NCBI GenBank assembly: GCA_030537495.1
Contig: JAUNMH010000010.1
Location: 1-64,000 of the forward strand
Source of the DNA: Clostridia bacterium
Lineage (GTDB): Bacteria; Bacillota; Clostridia; Peptostreptococcales; Anaerovoracaceae
DNA: 64,000 bases
Direction of reading: 5' to 3'
In this document: positions 7,182 through 16,217 of the stretch, one piece after another
How positions within the stretch are numbered: the stretch's first letter is position 1
How the letters are laid out: each line of letters opens with the position of its first letter
The notes under the pieces: generated by a model
What the model was told of the DNA's origin: nothing
Database searches by the model: none
What the model saw: the letters and a program-made list of their open reading frames with translations, nothing else
Made by a program: the position numbers and the translations under genes

Positions 7182-7817
7182 ATGGATAACAAGGCAATGT
7201 ATAAATTGAGTTACGGATTGTTTGTTTTGACAGCTAAAGATGGAGATAAAGATAATGGATGCATTATAAATACGGCGATTCAGGCGGCGTCAGAGCCGAA
7301 TCAGTTGAGTATTTGCATCAATAAATTGAATTACACCCACGACATGGTCAAGAAAACTGGAGAATTCACAGTGTCAATTTTAAGTCAGGATGCGCCTTTT
7401 GACTTGTTCAAACGCTTTGGATTCCAGTCAGGCAGGGATGTTAACAAATTTGATGGTTTTGATAGCTGCAAGAGAGGCGCTAACGGAGTCTATTACGTTA
7501 CAGAGGGTACAAATGCCTATATTAGCGTAAAGGTTAGCCAGGAGGTTGACCTGGGGTCCCATACTATGTTCATTGGGGAAATTACGGATATGGAAGTTCT
7601 AGGTGATGTTCCGTCAGTTACTTACGAATATTACCTAAACAATATAAAACCAAAACCTGAGGATACAGGTGTTGCCAAGGATGGCCAGCAGGAAGGTCAG
7701 GTTGTATGGCGTTGCAAGATTTGCGGATATGAATACGTTGGCGAGGAGCTGCCGGCCGATTTCATCTGTCCAATTTGCAAGCACCCGGCATCAGATTTTG
7801 AGAAAATCATAAAATAA
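7182..7817 (+). CDS. hrb: Flavin reductase-rubredoxin fusion (high molecular weight rubredoxin)
   Basis: Residues 1-155 form an FMN-binding flavin reductase-like domain ([13 protein letters not shown] at the start, [20 protein letters not shown] mid-domain). Residues 170-211 form a rubredoxin with CKICGYEY and CPICKHPA iron-binding knuckles. Such fusions pass electrons from NAD(P)H to diiron flavoproteins or rubrerythrin during oxygen and peroxide detoxification in anaerobes. It lies 14 bases after perR and just before rubrerythrin, so the three act together. Confidence 0.9.
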   Translation: MDNKAMYKLSYGLFVLTAKDGDKDNGCIINTAIQAASEPNQLSICINKLNYTHDMVKKTGEFTVSILSQDAPFDLFKRFGFQSGRDVNKFDGFDSCKRGANGVYYVTEGTNAYISVKVSQEVDLGSHTMFIGEITDMEVLGDVPSVTYEYYLNNIKPKPEDTGVAKDGQQEGQVVWRCKICGYEYVGEELPADFICPICKHPASDFEKIIK

Positions 7818-7845
7818 TAGTTTAAGAAAAACGGAGGAGAAGAAA

Positions 7846-8385
7846 ATGGCTAATAAATATGCAGGAACACAGACAGAAAAGAACTTACAGGAAGCTTTTG
7901 CAGGTGAATCACAGGCAAGAAATAAGTACACTTATTTTGCGTCAGTAGCTAAGAAAGAAGGATATGAGCAGATGTCAGCTTTGTTCCTGAAGACTGCTGA
8001 TAATGAGAAAGAGCATGCAAAGTTGTGGTTCAAGGAACTGCAGGGCATCGGCGATACTAAGGCGAACCTGGCAGCAGCTGCAGAAGGCGAAAATTACGAA
8101 TGGACAGATATGTATGCTGAGTTTGCAAAAACTGCTGAAGAAGAAGGATTCCCTGAACTTGCTCAGAAGTTCAGACTTGTAGCCGAAATTGAAAAGCATC
8201 ATGAAGAAAGATATCGTGCGCTTCTTCAGAACCTTGAGACTGCACAGGTCTTCGAAAAGAGCGAAGTTAAGGTTTGGGAATGCAGAAACTGTGGACACAT
8301 TGTAGTTGGAACACAGGCTCCAGAAGTATGTCCGGCATGCAACCACCCTCAGAGCTACTTCGAAGTTCACGCAGAAAACTACTAA
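7846..8385 (+). CDS. rbr: Rubrerythrin
   Basis: The 179-residue protein has the N-terminal ferritin-like diiron domain ([25 protein letters not shown], and [10 protein letters not shown] supplying the Glu and His ligands) and a C-terminal rubredoxin-like domain with CRNCGH and CPACNHP. Rubrerythrin reduces hydrogen peroxide to water, receiving electrons through rubredoxin. It is the last gene of the perR operon and has its own strong ribosome site (GGAGGAG). Confidence 0.95.
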   Translation: MANKYAGTQTEKNLQEAFAGESQARNKYTYFASVAKKEGYEQMSALFLKTADNEKEHAKLWFKELQGIGDTKANLAAAAEGENYEWTDMYAEFAKTAEEEGFPELAQKFRLVAEIEKHHEERYRALLQNLETAQVFEKSEVKVWECRNCGHIVVGTQAPEVCPACNHPQSYFEVHAENY

Positions 8386-8425
8386 AATAGATTTAAATAT
8401 AAACGTTGAAAGTTATAAATACCTC

Positions 8426-8457
8426 TTGGCCTGTCGTAGTCTCTATGGCAGGCCTTT
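8426..8457 (+). terminator. Terminator of the perR-hrb-rbr operon
   Basis: GGCCTG and CAGGCC arms enclose a 15-base loop whose own ends can extend the stem. Only a short TTT follows, so termination may be partial. Confidence 0.65.
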
Positions 8458-8540
8458 CGCATTTGCATTAGGTTTTCGCATCACTTTTCACATCAAAACC
8501 CACTGATTTCCACAATCTTTGCCCCATAATTTAATATCTG

Positions 8541-8549
8541 TGGTATAAT
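8541..8549 (+). promoter_or_regulatory. Extended -10 promoter of the acyl-CoA ligase gene
   Basis: TGGTATAAT is an extended -10 box (TGN plus TATAAT at 8544-8549), 39 bases before the start codon. No good -35 box is present, as is usual for extended -10 promoters. Confidence 0.65.
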
Positions 8550-8587
8550 TATTACATATCGATTGTTTTTGTAGAGAGGTAGTCATT

Positions 8588-10252
8588 ATGGCAAAACAAA
8601 TTTACGAGGAAAAAAGATTTGCGAACTATAGAGAAATCGTAAATCATTCCGCAGAAACTTTTAAGGAAAAAGAAGCTTTTCAGCTTAGAGCAAAAGGTAA
8701 GGGCGAATACAGATATGTTAGTTTTGAGGAAGTAAGAGATTACTACTACGCTCTTTGCGCTGAGTTTATTGAAAGAGGATATAAGGGAAAGAGAATTGCT
8801 GTTATGGGGAAAAACAGCTGTGAGTGGTCAATTTGCTATTTGGCCGCATCTACAGTTGGATGTGTAGTTCCTATTGACAAGGAAGTTAGCCCGGAAGATG
8901 CAGCTGCTTTTATGAAGGCAGCAGAATGCGCGGCAATGTTTGCAGACAAGAAGCTTTTAGATAAGGTAAAAGAGCAGGGATACGAAGCTGAGTATAACGA
9001 ATTTTCATCAATTTGGGAGACTAATTTAGCAGTGAGCCCAGAGAGAAAGGCTGAAATCGATGCAATTGAGCTGAGACCAGATGAATGTCAGGTTTTGATT
9101 TTCACATCCGGAACAACAGGAAGCTCCAAGGGCGTGTGTCTATCACAGTCAGCAGTCTGCGCAAACATTTACTCAACAGTTCAAGTTGTAAAAATCAAGC
9201 CAGAGGACAGAACACTTTCGCTTCTGCCACTGCACCACACTTATGAGTGCACGCTTAACTTTCTGCTGCTGTTTTCAAAGGGCGCATGCATTACATACTG
9301 CGACGGCCTGACAAAAATCAAGAAAAACCTGATGGAATACAAGCCAACAATTCTAGTTGTTGTACCTGTTATTCTTAAGATGTTATCAAAACAAATTAAG
9401 AAGGGTGTTGCAGCAAGCTGCCCTAAGAGATATGCCAAACTTTTCGAAGAGCATACTCTAGGTTATGCAATGGCACACACTGTTTTCCCAATCAGATGGG
9501 TAATTAAGAAAAACGTAAGAGAACAGCTGGGCGGACATATGAGATTATTTATCGTCGGTGCAGCAGCAGTAGAGCCATTTATCATTGAAGACTTTAATTC
9601 CATTGGAATTCAGACACTTCAGGGTTACGGACTTACTGAATGTGCTCCGCTAGTTGCCGGAAACTGCGACTTCTACTTGAATGTAAATTCAGCAGGGAAG
9701 GTTATGCCTGGCAACGAAATGAAAATCGACAATCCTAATGCAGAAGGCGTAGGAGAAATCCTTACAAAGGGAGACAACCTAATGTTAGGATATTACAACG
9801 ACCCAGAAGCAACAGCTGCTGTTATGCAGGACGGCTGGTTCAAAACAGGTGACTTGGGATACATCGACGAAGACGGATGGCTATACATCAGAGGCAGATC
9901 CAAAAATGTCATAGTTACTCCAAATGGTAAAAACATTTATCCTGAGGAACTTGAAGAAAGACTTGGCGATTACTCCGAAATCGCAGAAGCCATTGTAGTT
10001 GCAGGCAAGGCAAGAGATGGCGAAACTTCAGTTAAGGCAAAAATCGTAGCCAACCTCGACGAACTGAAGAGCAAGTATGCTGACCTTGACATTCATGACG
10101 CAGATGCAGTCAAAGAAAAAATCAAGCAGGTAGTTGACGAAATCAACGACAAAATCCCAGCATACAAAAACATCAAAATCGTGGAAGTTGTAAAGGAATT
10201 GGAAAAGACAACAACTGCGAAGATTAAACGCTACGGCAAAAATATCGAATAA
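8588..10252 (+). CDS. AMP-forming acyl-CoA ligase (long-chain fatty acid type)
   Basis: The 554-residue enzyme belongs to the adenylate-forming family: the phosphate-binding loop TSGTTGSSKG near residue 173, GYGLTECAPLVAGN near 350, TGDLGYIDEDGWLYIRGRS near 420, and a C-terminal catalytic Lys region (TTTAKIKRYGK). It converts a carboxylic acid, ATP and CoA to acyl-CoA, AMP and pyrophosphate. Sequence flavour resembles bacterial long-chain acyl-CoA synthetases, but the acid is not determined. It is a single-gene unit, ending against a bidirectional terminator shared with the convergent fucO-like gene. Confidence 0.88.
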   Translation: MAKQIYEEKRFANYREIVNHSAETFKEKEAFQLRAKGKGEYRYVSFEEVRDYYYALCAEFIERGYKGKRIAVMGKNSCEWSICYLAASTVGCVVPIDKEVSPEDAAAFMKAAECAAMFADKKLLDKVKEQGYEAEYNEFSSIWETNLAVSPERKAEIDAIELRPDECQVLIFTSGTTGSSKGVCLSQSAVCANIYSTVQVVKIKPEDRTLSLLPLHHTYECTLNFLLLFSKGACITYCDGLTKIKKNLMEYKPTILVVVPVILKMLSKQIKKGVAASCPKRYAKLFEEHTLGYAMAHTVFPIRWVIKKNVREQLGGHMRLFIVGAAAVEPFIIEDFNSIGIQTLQGYGLTECAPLVAGNCDFYLNVNSAGKVMPGNEMKIDNPNAEGVGEILTKGDNLMLGYYNDPEATAAVMQDGWFKTGDLGYIDEDGWLYIRGRSKNVIVTPNGKNIYPEELEERLGDYSEIAEAIVVAGKARDGETSVKAKIVANLDELKSKYADLDIHDADAVKEKIKQVVDEINDKIPAYKNIKIVEVVKELEKTTTAKIKRYGKNIE

Positions 10253-10256
10253 ATGG

Positions 10257-10492
10257 AATGTGCCCCTGGCAAAAGGTCCTCGTCGCAAGGGCGACTGCGG
10301 AAAATTGCCAGGGGCACATTTCATTACACCATAAATAAGGTGAAAAAATATGCTGTAAGGCAATTTTTCCGCAGTCACGAATGTGGCGAGGACTTTTGCC
10401 GACCATAAAGAAGGTGTAAAAAAATATGCTGCAAGGCAATTTTTCCGCAGTCACGAATGTGACGAGGACTTTTGCCTGCAGCATATTTTTTT
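10257..10492. repeat. Three-copy intergenic hairpin repeat
   Basis: A core of about 42 bases, bounded by GGCAA and TTGCC and containing CCGCAGTC and CGAGGAC, occurs three times: inverted at about 10268-10310, and direct at 10359-10400 and 10435-10476. The two direct copies lie in near-identical 74-base units (10328-10401 and 10402-10475) that also contain ACCATAAANAAGGTG. Copies one and three are wrapped in different but perfect 16-bp outer stems (10257-10272 with 10305-10320; 10418-10433 with 10477-10492). This looks like a dispersed palindromic repeat captured as a terminator. Confidence 0.75.
10418..10492. terminator. Bidirectional terminator between the convergent ligase and dehydrogenase genes
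   Basis: AAAAAAATATGCTGCA (10418-10433) pairs perfectly with its complement at 10477-10492, giving A-runs and T-runs on both ends of a long stem. It can therefore act for transcripts arriving from either side. Its loop is one copy of the repeat core. Confidence 0.75.
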
Positions 10493-10494
10493 AT

Positions 10495-11640
10495 CTACAT
10501 GATGCGTCTAAACAACTCTTTCAGATCTTCAACATTTGTGTCCTTAGGATTTCCTGGTGCACATGCGTCTGCAAATGCGGATTCTGCTAAGAACTGAAGG
10601 TCTTCTTCCTTGATTGCATCAAGCTTAGTTGGGATGCCAACGTCTACGGAAAGCTTCTGAACTGCGTCGACTGCAGCCTTTCTGTATTCCTGAGCGGACA
10701 TTTCATCTACGCCCTTGACACCCATTGCTCTTGCAATTTCGCGGAACTTGTCGCCAGTGCATTCTGCGTTGTATTCCATAACAATTGGAAGCATCATTGC
10801 ACATGCAACGCCGTGAGGTGTGTCGTAAACAGCGCCTAGAGTGTGAGCCATGGAGTGAGCGATTCCAAGACCTACGTTGGAGAATCCCATTCCGGCAATG
10901 TACTGACCAAGAGCCATTCCTTCGCGGCCTTCCTGTTCGCCGTTAACAGCAGCTCTTAAGGACTTGCTGATAATTTCAATTGCTTTTAGATGGAACATGT
11001 CTGTCATTTCCCATGCAGCCTTAGTTGTGTAACCTTCAATTGCATGAGTTAAAGCGTCCATGCCTGTTGCTGCAGTTAATCCCTTAGGCATTGATGACAT
11101 CATGTCAGGGTCGACAACTGCGATTACTGGCATGTCGTGAGGGTCAACGCATACGAACTTTCTCTTTCTTTCCACGTCTGTGATAACGTAGTTAATTGTA
11201 ACTTCTGCAGCTGTTCCGGCAGTTGTAGGAACTGCAATGATAGGTACGCATGGCTTCTTAGTAGGGGCTACGCCTTCCAGGCTTCTTACATCTTCAAACT
11301 CAGGGTTTGCAATGATGATGCCAATAGCCTTTGCGGTATCCATGGAAGAACCACCACCGATAGCTACGATGTAGTCAGCTTCTGCAGCTTTAAATGCTGC
11401 AACCCCGTGCTGAACATTTTCAATAGTTGGATTTGCTTTGATGTCGGAGTAAACCTCATATGCAAGAGATGCATCGTCTAGTACCGATGTTACTTTTCCT
11501 GTAACTCCGAACTTGATTAAATCCGGGTCAGAGCAGACAAAAGCTTTCTTGAATCCCCTTGCTTTTGCTTCAGTTGCGATTTCTGCAATTGCTCCGACGC
11601 CGTGATAAGATGTCTCGTTTAACATGATTCTGTTTACCAT
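10495..11640 (-). CDS. fucO: Iron-containing alcohol dehydrogenase, lactaldehyde reductase (FucO) type
   Basis: The 381-residue enzyme has the group III Fe-dependent alcohol dehydrogenase signatures: the NAD-binding GGGSSMDTAKAIG, the VPTTAGTAAEVT segment, and metal ligands in GMDALTHAIEGY and GIAHSMAHTLGAVYDTPHG. Its close resemblance to FucO, which interconverts lactaldehyde and 1,2-propanediol, is by motif pattern; butanol or other short alcohols are alternatives. An AAAGGAT ribosome site precedes the ATG. It is transcribed divergently from the sigma-54 activator gene, but I see no -24/-12 box before it; its minus-strand leader has a TATAAT. Confidence 0.85.
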   Translation of the reverse strand: MVNRIMLNETSYHGVGAIAEIATEAKARGFKKAFVCSDPDLIKFGVTGKVTSVLDDASLAYEVYSDIKANPTIENVQHGVAAFKAAEADYIVAIGGGSSMDTAKAIGIIIANPEFEDVRSLEGVAPTKKPCVPIIAVPTTAGTAAEVTINYVITDVERKRKFVCVDPHDMPVIAVVDPDMMSSMPKGLTAATGMDALTHAIEGYTTKAAWEMTDMFHLKAIEIISKSLRAAVNGEQEGREGMALGQYIAGMGFSNVGLGIAHSMAHTLGAVYDTPHGVACAMMLPIVMEYNAECTGDKFREIARAMGVKGVDEMSAQEYRKAAVDAVQKLSVDVGIPTKLDAIKEEDLQFLAESAFADACAPGNPKDTNVEDLKELFRRIM

Positions 11641-11755
11641 TTTAAATCATCCTTTCCCAAATGTTTTTAATGTATCAAAACTAACTCTCTTTCATTGATA
11701 TAATTATAACAATGTTTTGTGTCGTTTGTGTGTAGTCCACAAAAAACTTCACATA

Positions 11756-11784
11756 TCGACAAATACTAAGGAAACAGTTATAAT
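11756..11784 (+). promoter_or_regulatory. SigA promoter of the sigma-54 activator gene
   Basis: TCGACA (11756-11761), one base off the -35 consensus, lies 17 bases before TATAAT (11779-11784). The start codon follows 26 bases later behind GAGGAGAAG. Confidence 0.7.
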
Positions 11785-11810
11785 TAAGGGACAAAGAGGA
11801 GAAGATTTTT

Positions 11811-13682
11811 ATGATGAATATGATAGAAGATAAACACTTTTGCACAGAAGTATTGAAAACTACTACGGAGGCCATGAACTATGGCTTAATTTATGTGGGT
11901 GAAGACGAGATGATTCGTGAATATAGCCCGCTTGCTATGAAAATGATGGGCATAACCGTTCAGGAAGGCGAGAGCCATCCTGCAGGAAAGCTAAATAGCG
12001 GTGACATAGTAGTGGTTTTAGATAATGATCTGGGTAACGATGACAAGATGAGCCCAGACGATCTGAAGAAAATAAATATAGACAGTGGTGAAATTAAAGA
12101 AGGCAGTGTCGTTTTGGCGATAGGAGTCTATGACAATAAAAAAATTGATCCTGTGTATAAGGTTTTCAACGATTATATGCCTGATAGGAGAGTTGAGCTG
12201 AGACAGAGGTATCTTGGGTTTAGCATAGAGGCAGTTATTGACTTTGACGAGGGACGAATGAGTGTAAAAGTTAATGGCAAAGAATACTACATGGATTATC
12301 TTGAGAGCATAGGATATTTGCTGGCCATTGAAGGTGATACAGGCAATGTAAAGTTCTTTCAGGCAAAAGGCTACAGCTACAGAAAAGAAGCTGCAGGAGA
12401 GCTTTTGAGGGGAGGAAGTTTTGCTGGGAAAAGTGCCACAGGCCAGATAAGCGGGGCAGACTATGAGGAAATCAAATCTGCGAGAAAAATGCTTAAAGGT
12501 AAAGAGTTTTATGAAACGTTTAAGGAGGTTTTGGCAGCTGAAAATGGCGCATGTGCCGAGGGTGTGTACGAAATCTATAAGCGAATGATGTACTGTCACC
12601 TTGTTAGGGTAAGACAGATTTCCCCATATGACGGAGTCTACGTTTTTCTACGAGACAGCGATGCGGAGGAATCTCACGTAAGACAGGTAAATCCTCTTAC
12701 TATGGAAGTGGAAAAGAGGGCCATGAAAAAAAGACTGCAAAATAGGGCGTTGGAACAGCCGGACTTTGAAGGTTTTATTGGAAGTTCACCGGCTATGGCG
12801 CAGGTGAAGCAGCTGGCTTTGAAGGCTTCGAAGACAAAGTTTAATGTAATAATTACGGGGGAAAGCGGAACAGGAAAGAGCCTTCTGGCAAGGCAAATTC
12901 ACAATTTAAATAATCCAGATGCACCATTTGTAGAGGTTGTGTGTAATGCCATAGCGCCGTCTCTTATAGAAAGTGAGCTCTTTGGATATGCACCGAGAGC
13001 TTTTACGGGAGCGGATCCTAATGGTAAAATGGGATTCTTTGAAAGAGCTAATGGAGGAACTATCTTCCTTGACGAAATCGGAGAAGTACCGCCGGAAATT
13101 CAGGTAAAGCTGCTGCATGTGCTTCAGACAAAGAGGATTTACAGAGTAGGTTCGACAACTCCAATTGATGTGGACGTTAGAGTAATAACTGCCACAAACT
13201 GCGACATCGAGGAAGAGGTTAAGAACGGAAATTTCCGTCAGGACCTTTATTATAGAATAAATGTATTTCCAATAAGAATACCACCACTTAGAGAAAGACA
13301 GAGAGATCTGTATGTTTTGGCCAATAATATTCTAGAGGAACTTTGCAATAAGTACGATATGGAAAAGAAGCAGTTTTCCGAGGAAGCTATAGACGTTATA
13401 ACTGGCTATGACTGGCCGGGAAATGTTAGAGAGCTAGAAAACATAGTGGAAAGAGCCATTACCGTATGCGACGGGCACGTAATTTATTCGGAAAACCTTA
13501 TGATTAATTCCAGGGATAAGATGAGCCTGACATTGAAGCAGAGAGTTGAAAGAGAAGAAAAAAAGATAATCGAAGATACCCTGTTCAAAAACAATGATGA
13601 CAGGAAGAAGACCATGGAAGAACTAGGATTGTCCAGAACCGTATTCTACGAGAAACTGAAAAAATACGAAATTACGGGCTAA
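11811..13682 (+). CDS. Sigma-54-dependent transcriptional activator (PAS-AAA+-Fis HTH)
   Basis: The 623-residue protein has an N-terminal sensory region with a PAS-like start (GLIYVGEDEMIREYSPLAMK), an AAA+ domain at about 320-545 with Walker A G350ESGTGKS, Walker B GTIFLDEIGEV and arginine-finger region FRQDLYYRINVFP, and a C-terminal Fis-type helix-turn-helix (MEELGLSRTVFYEKLKKYEI). It should remodel sigma-54 RNA polymerase after binding upstream sites. The L1 loop reads R396AFTGA where nearly all family members have GAFTGA; the Phe and Thr that contact sigma-54 are kept. Two -24/-12 promoters nearby are its likely targets. The start could also be the adjacent ATG at 11814. Confidence 0.92.
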   Translation: MMNMIEDKHFCTEVLKTTTEAMNYGLIYVGEDEMIREYSPLAMKMMGITVQEGESHPAGKLNSGDIVVVLDNDLGNDDKMSPDDLKKINIDSGEIKEGSVVLAIGVYDNKKIDPVYKVFNDYMPDRRVELRQRYLGFSIEAVIDFDEGRMSVKVNGKEYYMDYLESIGYLLAIEGDTGNVKFFQAKGYSYRKEAAGELLRGGSFAGKSATGQISGADYEEIKSARKMLKGKEFYETFKEVLAAENGACAEGVYEIYKRMMYCHLVRVRQISPYDGVYVFLRDSDAEESHVRQVNPLTMEVEKRAMKKRLQNRALEQPDFEGFIGSSPAMAQVKQLALKASKTKFNVIITGESGTGKSLLARQIHNLNNPDAPFVEVVCNAIAPSLIESELFGYAPRAFTGADPNGKMGFFERANGGTIFLDEIGEVPPEIQVKLLHVLQTKRIYRVGSTTPIDVDVRVITATNCDIEEEVKNGNFRQDLYYRINVFPIRIPPLRERQRDLYVLANNILEELCNKYDMEKKQFSEEAIDVITGYDWPGNVRELENIVERAITVCDGHVIYSENLMINSRDKMSLTLKQRVEREEKKIIEDTLFKNNDDRKKTMEELGLSRTVFYEKLKKYEITG

Positions 13683-13695
13683 AGTCCGGGACTCA

Positions 13696-13732
13696 GTTCT
13701 ATTTTCGGGAACCTATATCCGAAAAATAGAAC
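13696..13732. promoter_or_regulatory. Candidate upstream activator site for the dapF sigma-54 promoter
   Basis: GTTCTATTTTCGGGA (13696-13710) faces TCCGAAAAATAGAAC (13718-13732) as an inverted repeat with half-site centres about 22 bases apart, two helical turns. It lies 116-152 bases before the -24 element, the usual position of enhancer sites. The same half-site recurs, also inverted, before the other sigma-54 promoter (20678-20731). Confidence 0.65.
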
Positions 13733-13745
13733 CGGCAAAATCAAA

Positions 13746-13772
13746 AGAACCTTGAAAATAGGTTCTTTTTTT
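13746..13772 (+). terminator. Terminator of the sigma-54 activator gene
   Basis: AAGAACC (13746-13752) pairs with GGTTCTT (13761-13767), followed by a T-run to 13772. Confidence 0.8.
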
Positions 13773-13847
13773 GTTGCATGAGGAAAAGAAAGGTAATTTA
13801 GGGTGCACATTGACAAGAAAAGGGCATAAATTGCATCAAAACCAACT

Positions 13848-13863
13848 TGGCACTCTTCTTGCT
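13848..13863 (+). promoter_or_regulatory. Sigma-54 (-24/-12) promoter of dapF-lysA
   Basis: TGGCAC-TCTTC-TTGCT matches the TGGCAC-N5-TTGCW consensus. GG is at 13849-13850 and GC at 13861-13862, with the required 10 bases between. Transcription should start near 13874, about 38 bases before the dapF start codon. Confidence 0.88.
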
Positions 13864-13911
13864 TTATAAATAGCAGAATGAGTAAAAAGAAAATCTGATT
13901 GGAGGGATGTA

Positions 13912-14799
13912 ATGAAATTTTGGAAAATGAATGGGGCCGGAAATGACTTTATTGTGATTAACAATATTGAAGCGATGATTCCGGAGGAACTATTGCCTGA
14001 AATTGCAAGAATCTTATGTCATAGACACCTCTCCATCGGTGCAGATGGATTTATGGCCGTTGCTGAGCCTACTCCCGAGAATAGAGAAAAAGCTGATTAC
14101 AGAATGATTTTCTTAAATTCAGATGGAAGTATGGGAGAAATGTGCGGAAATGGAGCTAGATGCATATGTCGTTACGGATACGAAAATGGACTGGCAGGGG
14201 AAATTCAAAGAGTTGAGACAACTGCAGGCATTGTAATCGGAAAAAGAATAGATGAGAGACAATATCGCGTCAGACTAAATGATCCGGAGAAAATTGTTTT
14301 TGACGAGGAAATTACATTGTCCGGAGAAACAGGGGAAGAAAAACATATTTGCTCCTATGTGGAACTTGGAAATCCAGGAATCCCGCACTGCGTAATAGAA
14401 ATAAAAAATCTCAGAGAGTATCCAGAAGATCAGCTAAGAGAACTAGGACGTAGACTGAGAAATTACCAGGGATATCCTAAGGGCGCCAATGTCAACTTCT
14501 ATGAGCTAACAGGAGTAGACAGACTATATGAGAAAACTTATGAGAGAGGTGTAGAAGACTTTACCTATGCTTGCGGAACCGGTACGGGTTCCGTTGTGAC
14601 GGTTTTGACGCTTCAAGGGAAAGTGTCAGGACAGAATGTTAAGGTGGACATGGCAGGAGGTTGCCTGACCATAGATGTTGACTGTCAGGAAGGAACGGTG
14701 AAGAATCTTTACCTTACCGGACCGACGAACATTGTTGCCATAGGCGACGCTGCAGATGAAGAATTAAAGGAAAAACTGAAAGGAAAAATAAAGATATGA
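13912..14799 (+). CDS. dapF: Diaminopimelate epimerase
   Basis: The 295-residue enzyme interconverts LL- and meso-diaminopimelate without a cofactor. Both catalytic cysteines are present: Cys78 in MCGNGARC and Cys221 in ACGTGTGS. The two pseudo-symmetric halves each carry the expected substrate-binding loops. A GGAGGG site precedes the ATG, and the gene overlaps lysA by four bases, indicating translational coupling. Control from a sigma-54 promoter is unusual for this normally housekeeping gene; it suggests an inducible role in diaminopimelate use rather than only in lysine or wall synthesis. Confidence 0.95.
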   Translation: MKFWKMNGAGNDFIVINNIEAMIPEELLPEIARILCHRHLSIGADGFMAVAEPTPENREKADYRMIFLNSDGSMGEMCGNGARCICRYGYENGLAGEIQRVETTAGIVIGKRIDERQYRVRLNDPEKIVFDEEITLSGETGEEKHICSYVELGNPGIPHCVIEIKNLREYPEDQLRELGRRLRNYQGYPKGANVNFYELTGVDRLYEKTYERGVEDFTYACGTGTGSVVTVLTLQGKVSGQNVKVDMAGGCLTIDVDCQEGTVKNLYLTGPTNIVAIGDAADEELKEKLKGKIKI

Positions 14800-16094
14800 T
14801 ATGCGACAACATTACATCTAAAGATGGAATTCTGTATTTTGCAGGACAGAATACTGTAGAATTGGCTAAGAAATACGGTACTCCGCTGTACCTTATGGAT
14901 GAAGATAAGATTCGCGAAAAATGCAGAAGTTACAAGAAGGCTTTCGAAAAGCACTTCGGGCCAGAAGCGCAGCCGCTGTATGCTTCCAAGGCGAATTGCT
15001 TCAAGCGCATCTATGAAATAATGGCAGAAGAAAATATGGGAATCGACGTAGTGTCATCAGGAGAAATCTATGTGGCATTGAAAGCCGGCTTTGACCTTTC
15101 ACACGCCTACTTCCACAGCAATAACAAAACCGACGAGGACATTGCCTACGCAATTGAAAACGGAATTGGATATTTTGTAGCCGACAACGTTGAAGAAGTT
15201 AAGGCTGTTGAAGCCGAAGCTGCAAAGAGAGGAATTAAGCAGAAGCTGATTCTTAGACTTACTCCGGGAATCGATCCTCATACATATGAGGCCATTGCAA
15301 CCGGCAAGGTTGACTCCAAATTTGGCACACCAATTGAAACGGGTCAGGCCGACGAAATCGTTGAATTTACACTTAAGCAGGAACACGTAATTCTAGACGG
15401 ATTCCACTGTCATGTTGGCTCACAGGTTTTCGGCGAAGACATCTTCGAAAGAGCGGCAGAAGTAATGCTTGAGTTCACCGCACATATGAGAGACAAGGTG
15501 GGCTACACTGCAAGAGTTCTCGACCTTGGTGGCGGTTACGGCGTTCGCTATACAGAAAACGACCCATACCTTGATATCGAGACAAAGGTTGGACAGGTTG
15601 CCGAAGTTATCAAAGCCACCTGCCAGCGCCTAAACTTAGAAGTTCCTGAAATCCATATGGAACCAGGCAGAAGCATTGTTGCAGATGCAGGAATGACTCT
15701 GTACACCGCAGGAACCGTTAAAATTATTCCAGGATACAAGAACTATGTTTCAATTGATGGAGGAATGCCAGACAACCCAAGATTCGCATTGTATGGCTCT
15801 GATTATACTTGTCTTCCGGCAAATAAGATGGATGAAAAGAGAGATTTTGAGTGCTCCATCGTAGGAAGATGCTGCGAATCAGGAGATATTATACAGGAAC
15901 ACGTAATGATGCCATCAAGCATCGGACGTTATGATACAGTTGCTGTATGCACTACAGGAGCTTACAACTACTCTATGGCATCAAATTACAATAAGTTGCC
16001 AAGACCAGCAGTAGTAATGCTTAAGGGCGGAAACGAAAACTACCTTGTAGTTAAGAGAGAAACCTTCGAAGACCTTATTAGACACGACCTGTAG
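14796..16094 (+). CDS. lysA: Diaminopimelate decarboxylase
   Basis: The 432-residue PLP enzyme of the alanine racemase-like fold type III decarboxylates meso-diaminopimelate to L-lysine. The cofactor Lys65 is in YASKANC; FHCHVGSQ, LGGGYGVRY and EPGRSIVADAG form the phosphate and substrate sites, and VGRCCESGD carries the active-site Cys donated across the dimer. It overlaps dapF by ATGA. Together the pair converts LL- or meso-diaminopimelate to lysine. An 18-bp terminator stem follows. Confidence 0.95.
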   Translation: MICDNITSKDGILYFAGQNTVELAKKYGTPLYLMDEDKIREKCRSYKKAFEKHFGPEAQPLYASKANCFKRIYEIMAEENMGIDVVSSGEIYVALKAGFDLSHAYFHSNNKTDEDIAYAIENGIGYFVADNVEEVKAVEAEAAKRGIKQKLILRLTPGIDPHTYEAIATGKVDSKFGTPIETGQADEIVEFTLKQEHVILDGFHCHVGSQVFGEDIFERAAEVMLEFTAHMRDKVGYTARVLDLGGGYGVRYTENDPYLDIETKVGQVAEVIKATCQRLNLEVPEIHMEPGRSIVADAGMTLYTAGTVKIIPGYKNYVSIDGGMPDNPRFALYGSDYTCLPANKMDEKRDFECSIVGRCCESGDIIQEHVMMPSSIGRYDTVAVCTTGAYNYSMASNYNKLPRPAVVMLKGGNENYLVVKRETFEDLIRHDL

Positions 16095-16147
16095 AAAATA
16101 ATTTGCTATATACATATATTTTATATAGTCTCCATAAATCTAGTGAG

Positions 16148-16204
16148 AAGAGGCTGCCGTATTTACAGATGATGATGAAATCTATAAATACGGCAGCCTC
16201 TTTA
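16148..16204. terminator. Bidirectional terminator between lysA and alr
   Basis: AAGAGGCTGCCGTATTTA (16148-16165) pairs perfectly over 18 bp with 16185-16202. TTT follows on the plus strand, and the arm is preceded by AAG, giving a short U-run in the opposite transcript. It lies between convergent genes. Confidence 0.8.
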
Positions 16205-16217
16205 ATTACCTATTTAA

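Noticed and set aside
10257..10492. CRISPR-like array
   Set aside because: Only three copies, one inverted, with no uniform spacers and no cas genes.
15099..15386. Antisense open frames inside lysA and many other genes
   Set aside because: They lack ribosome sites and mirror codon bias of the sense gene; their products match no family and overlap well-supported genes.
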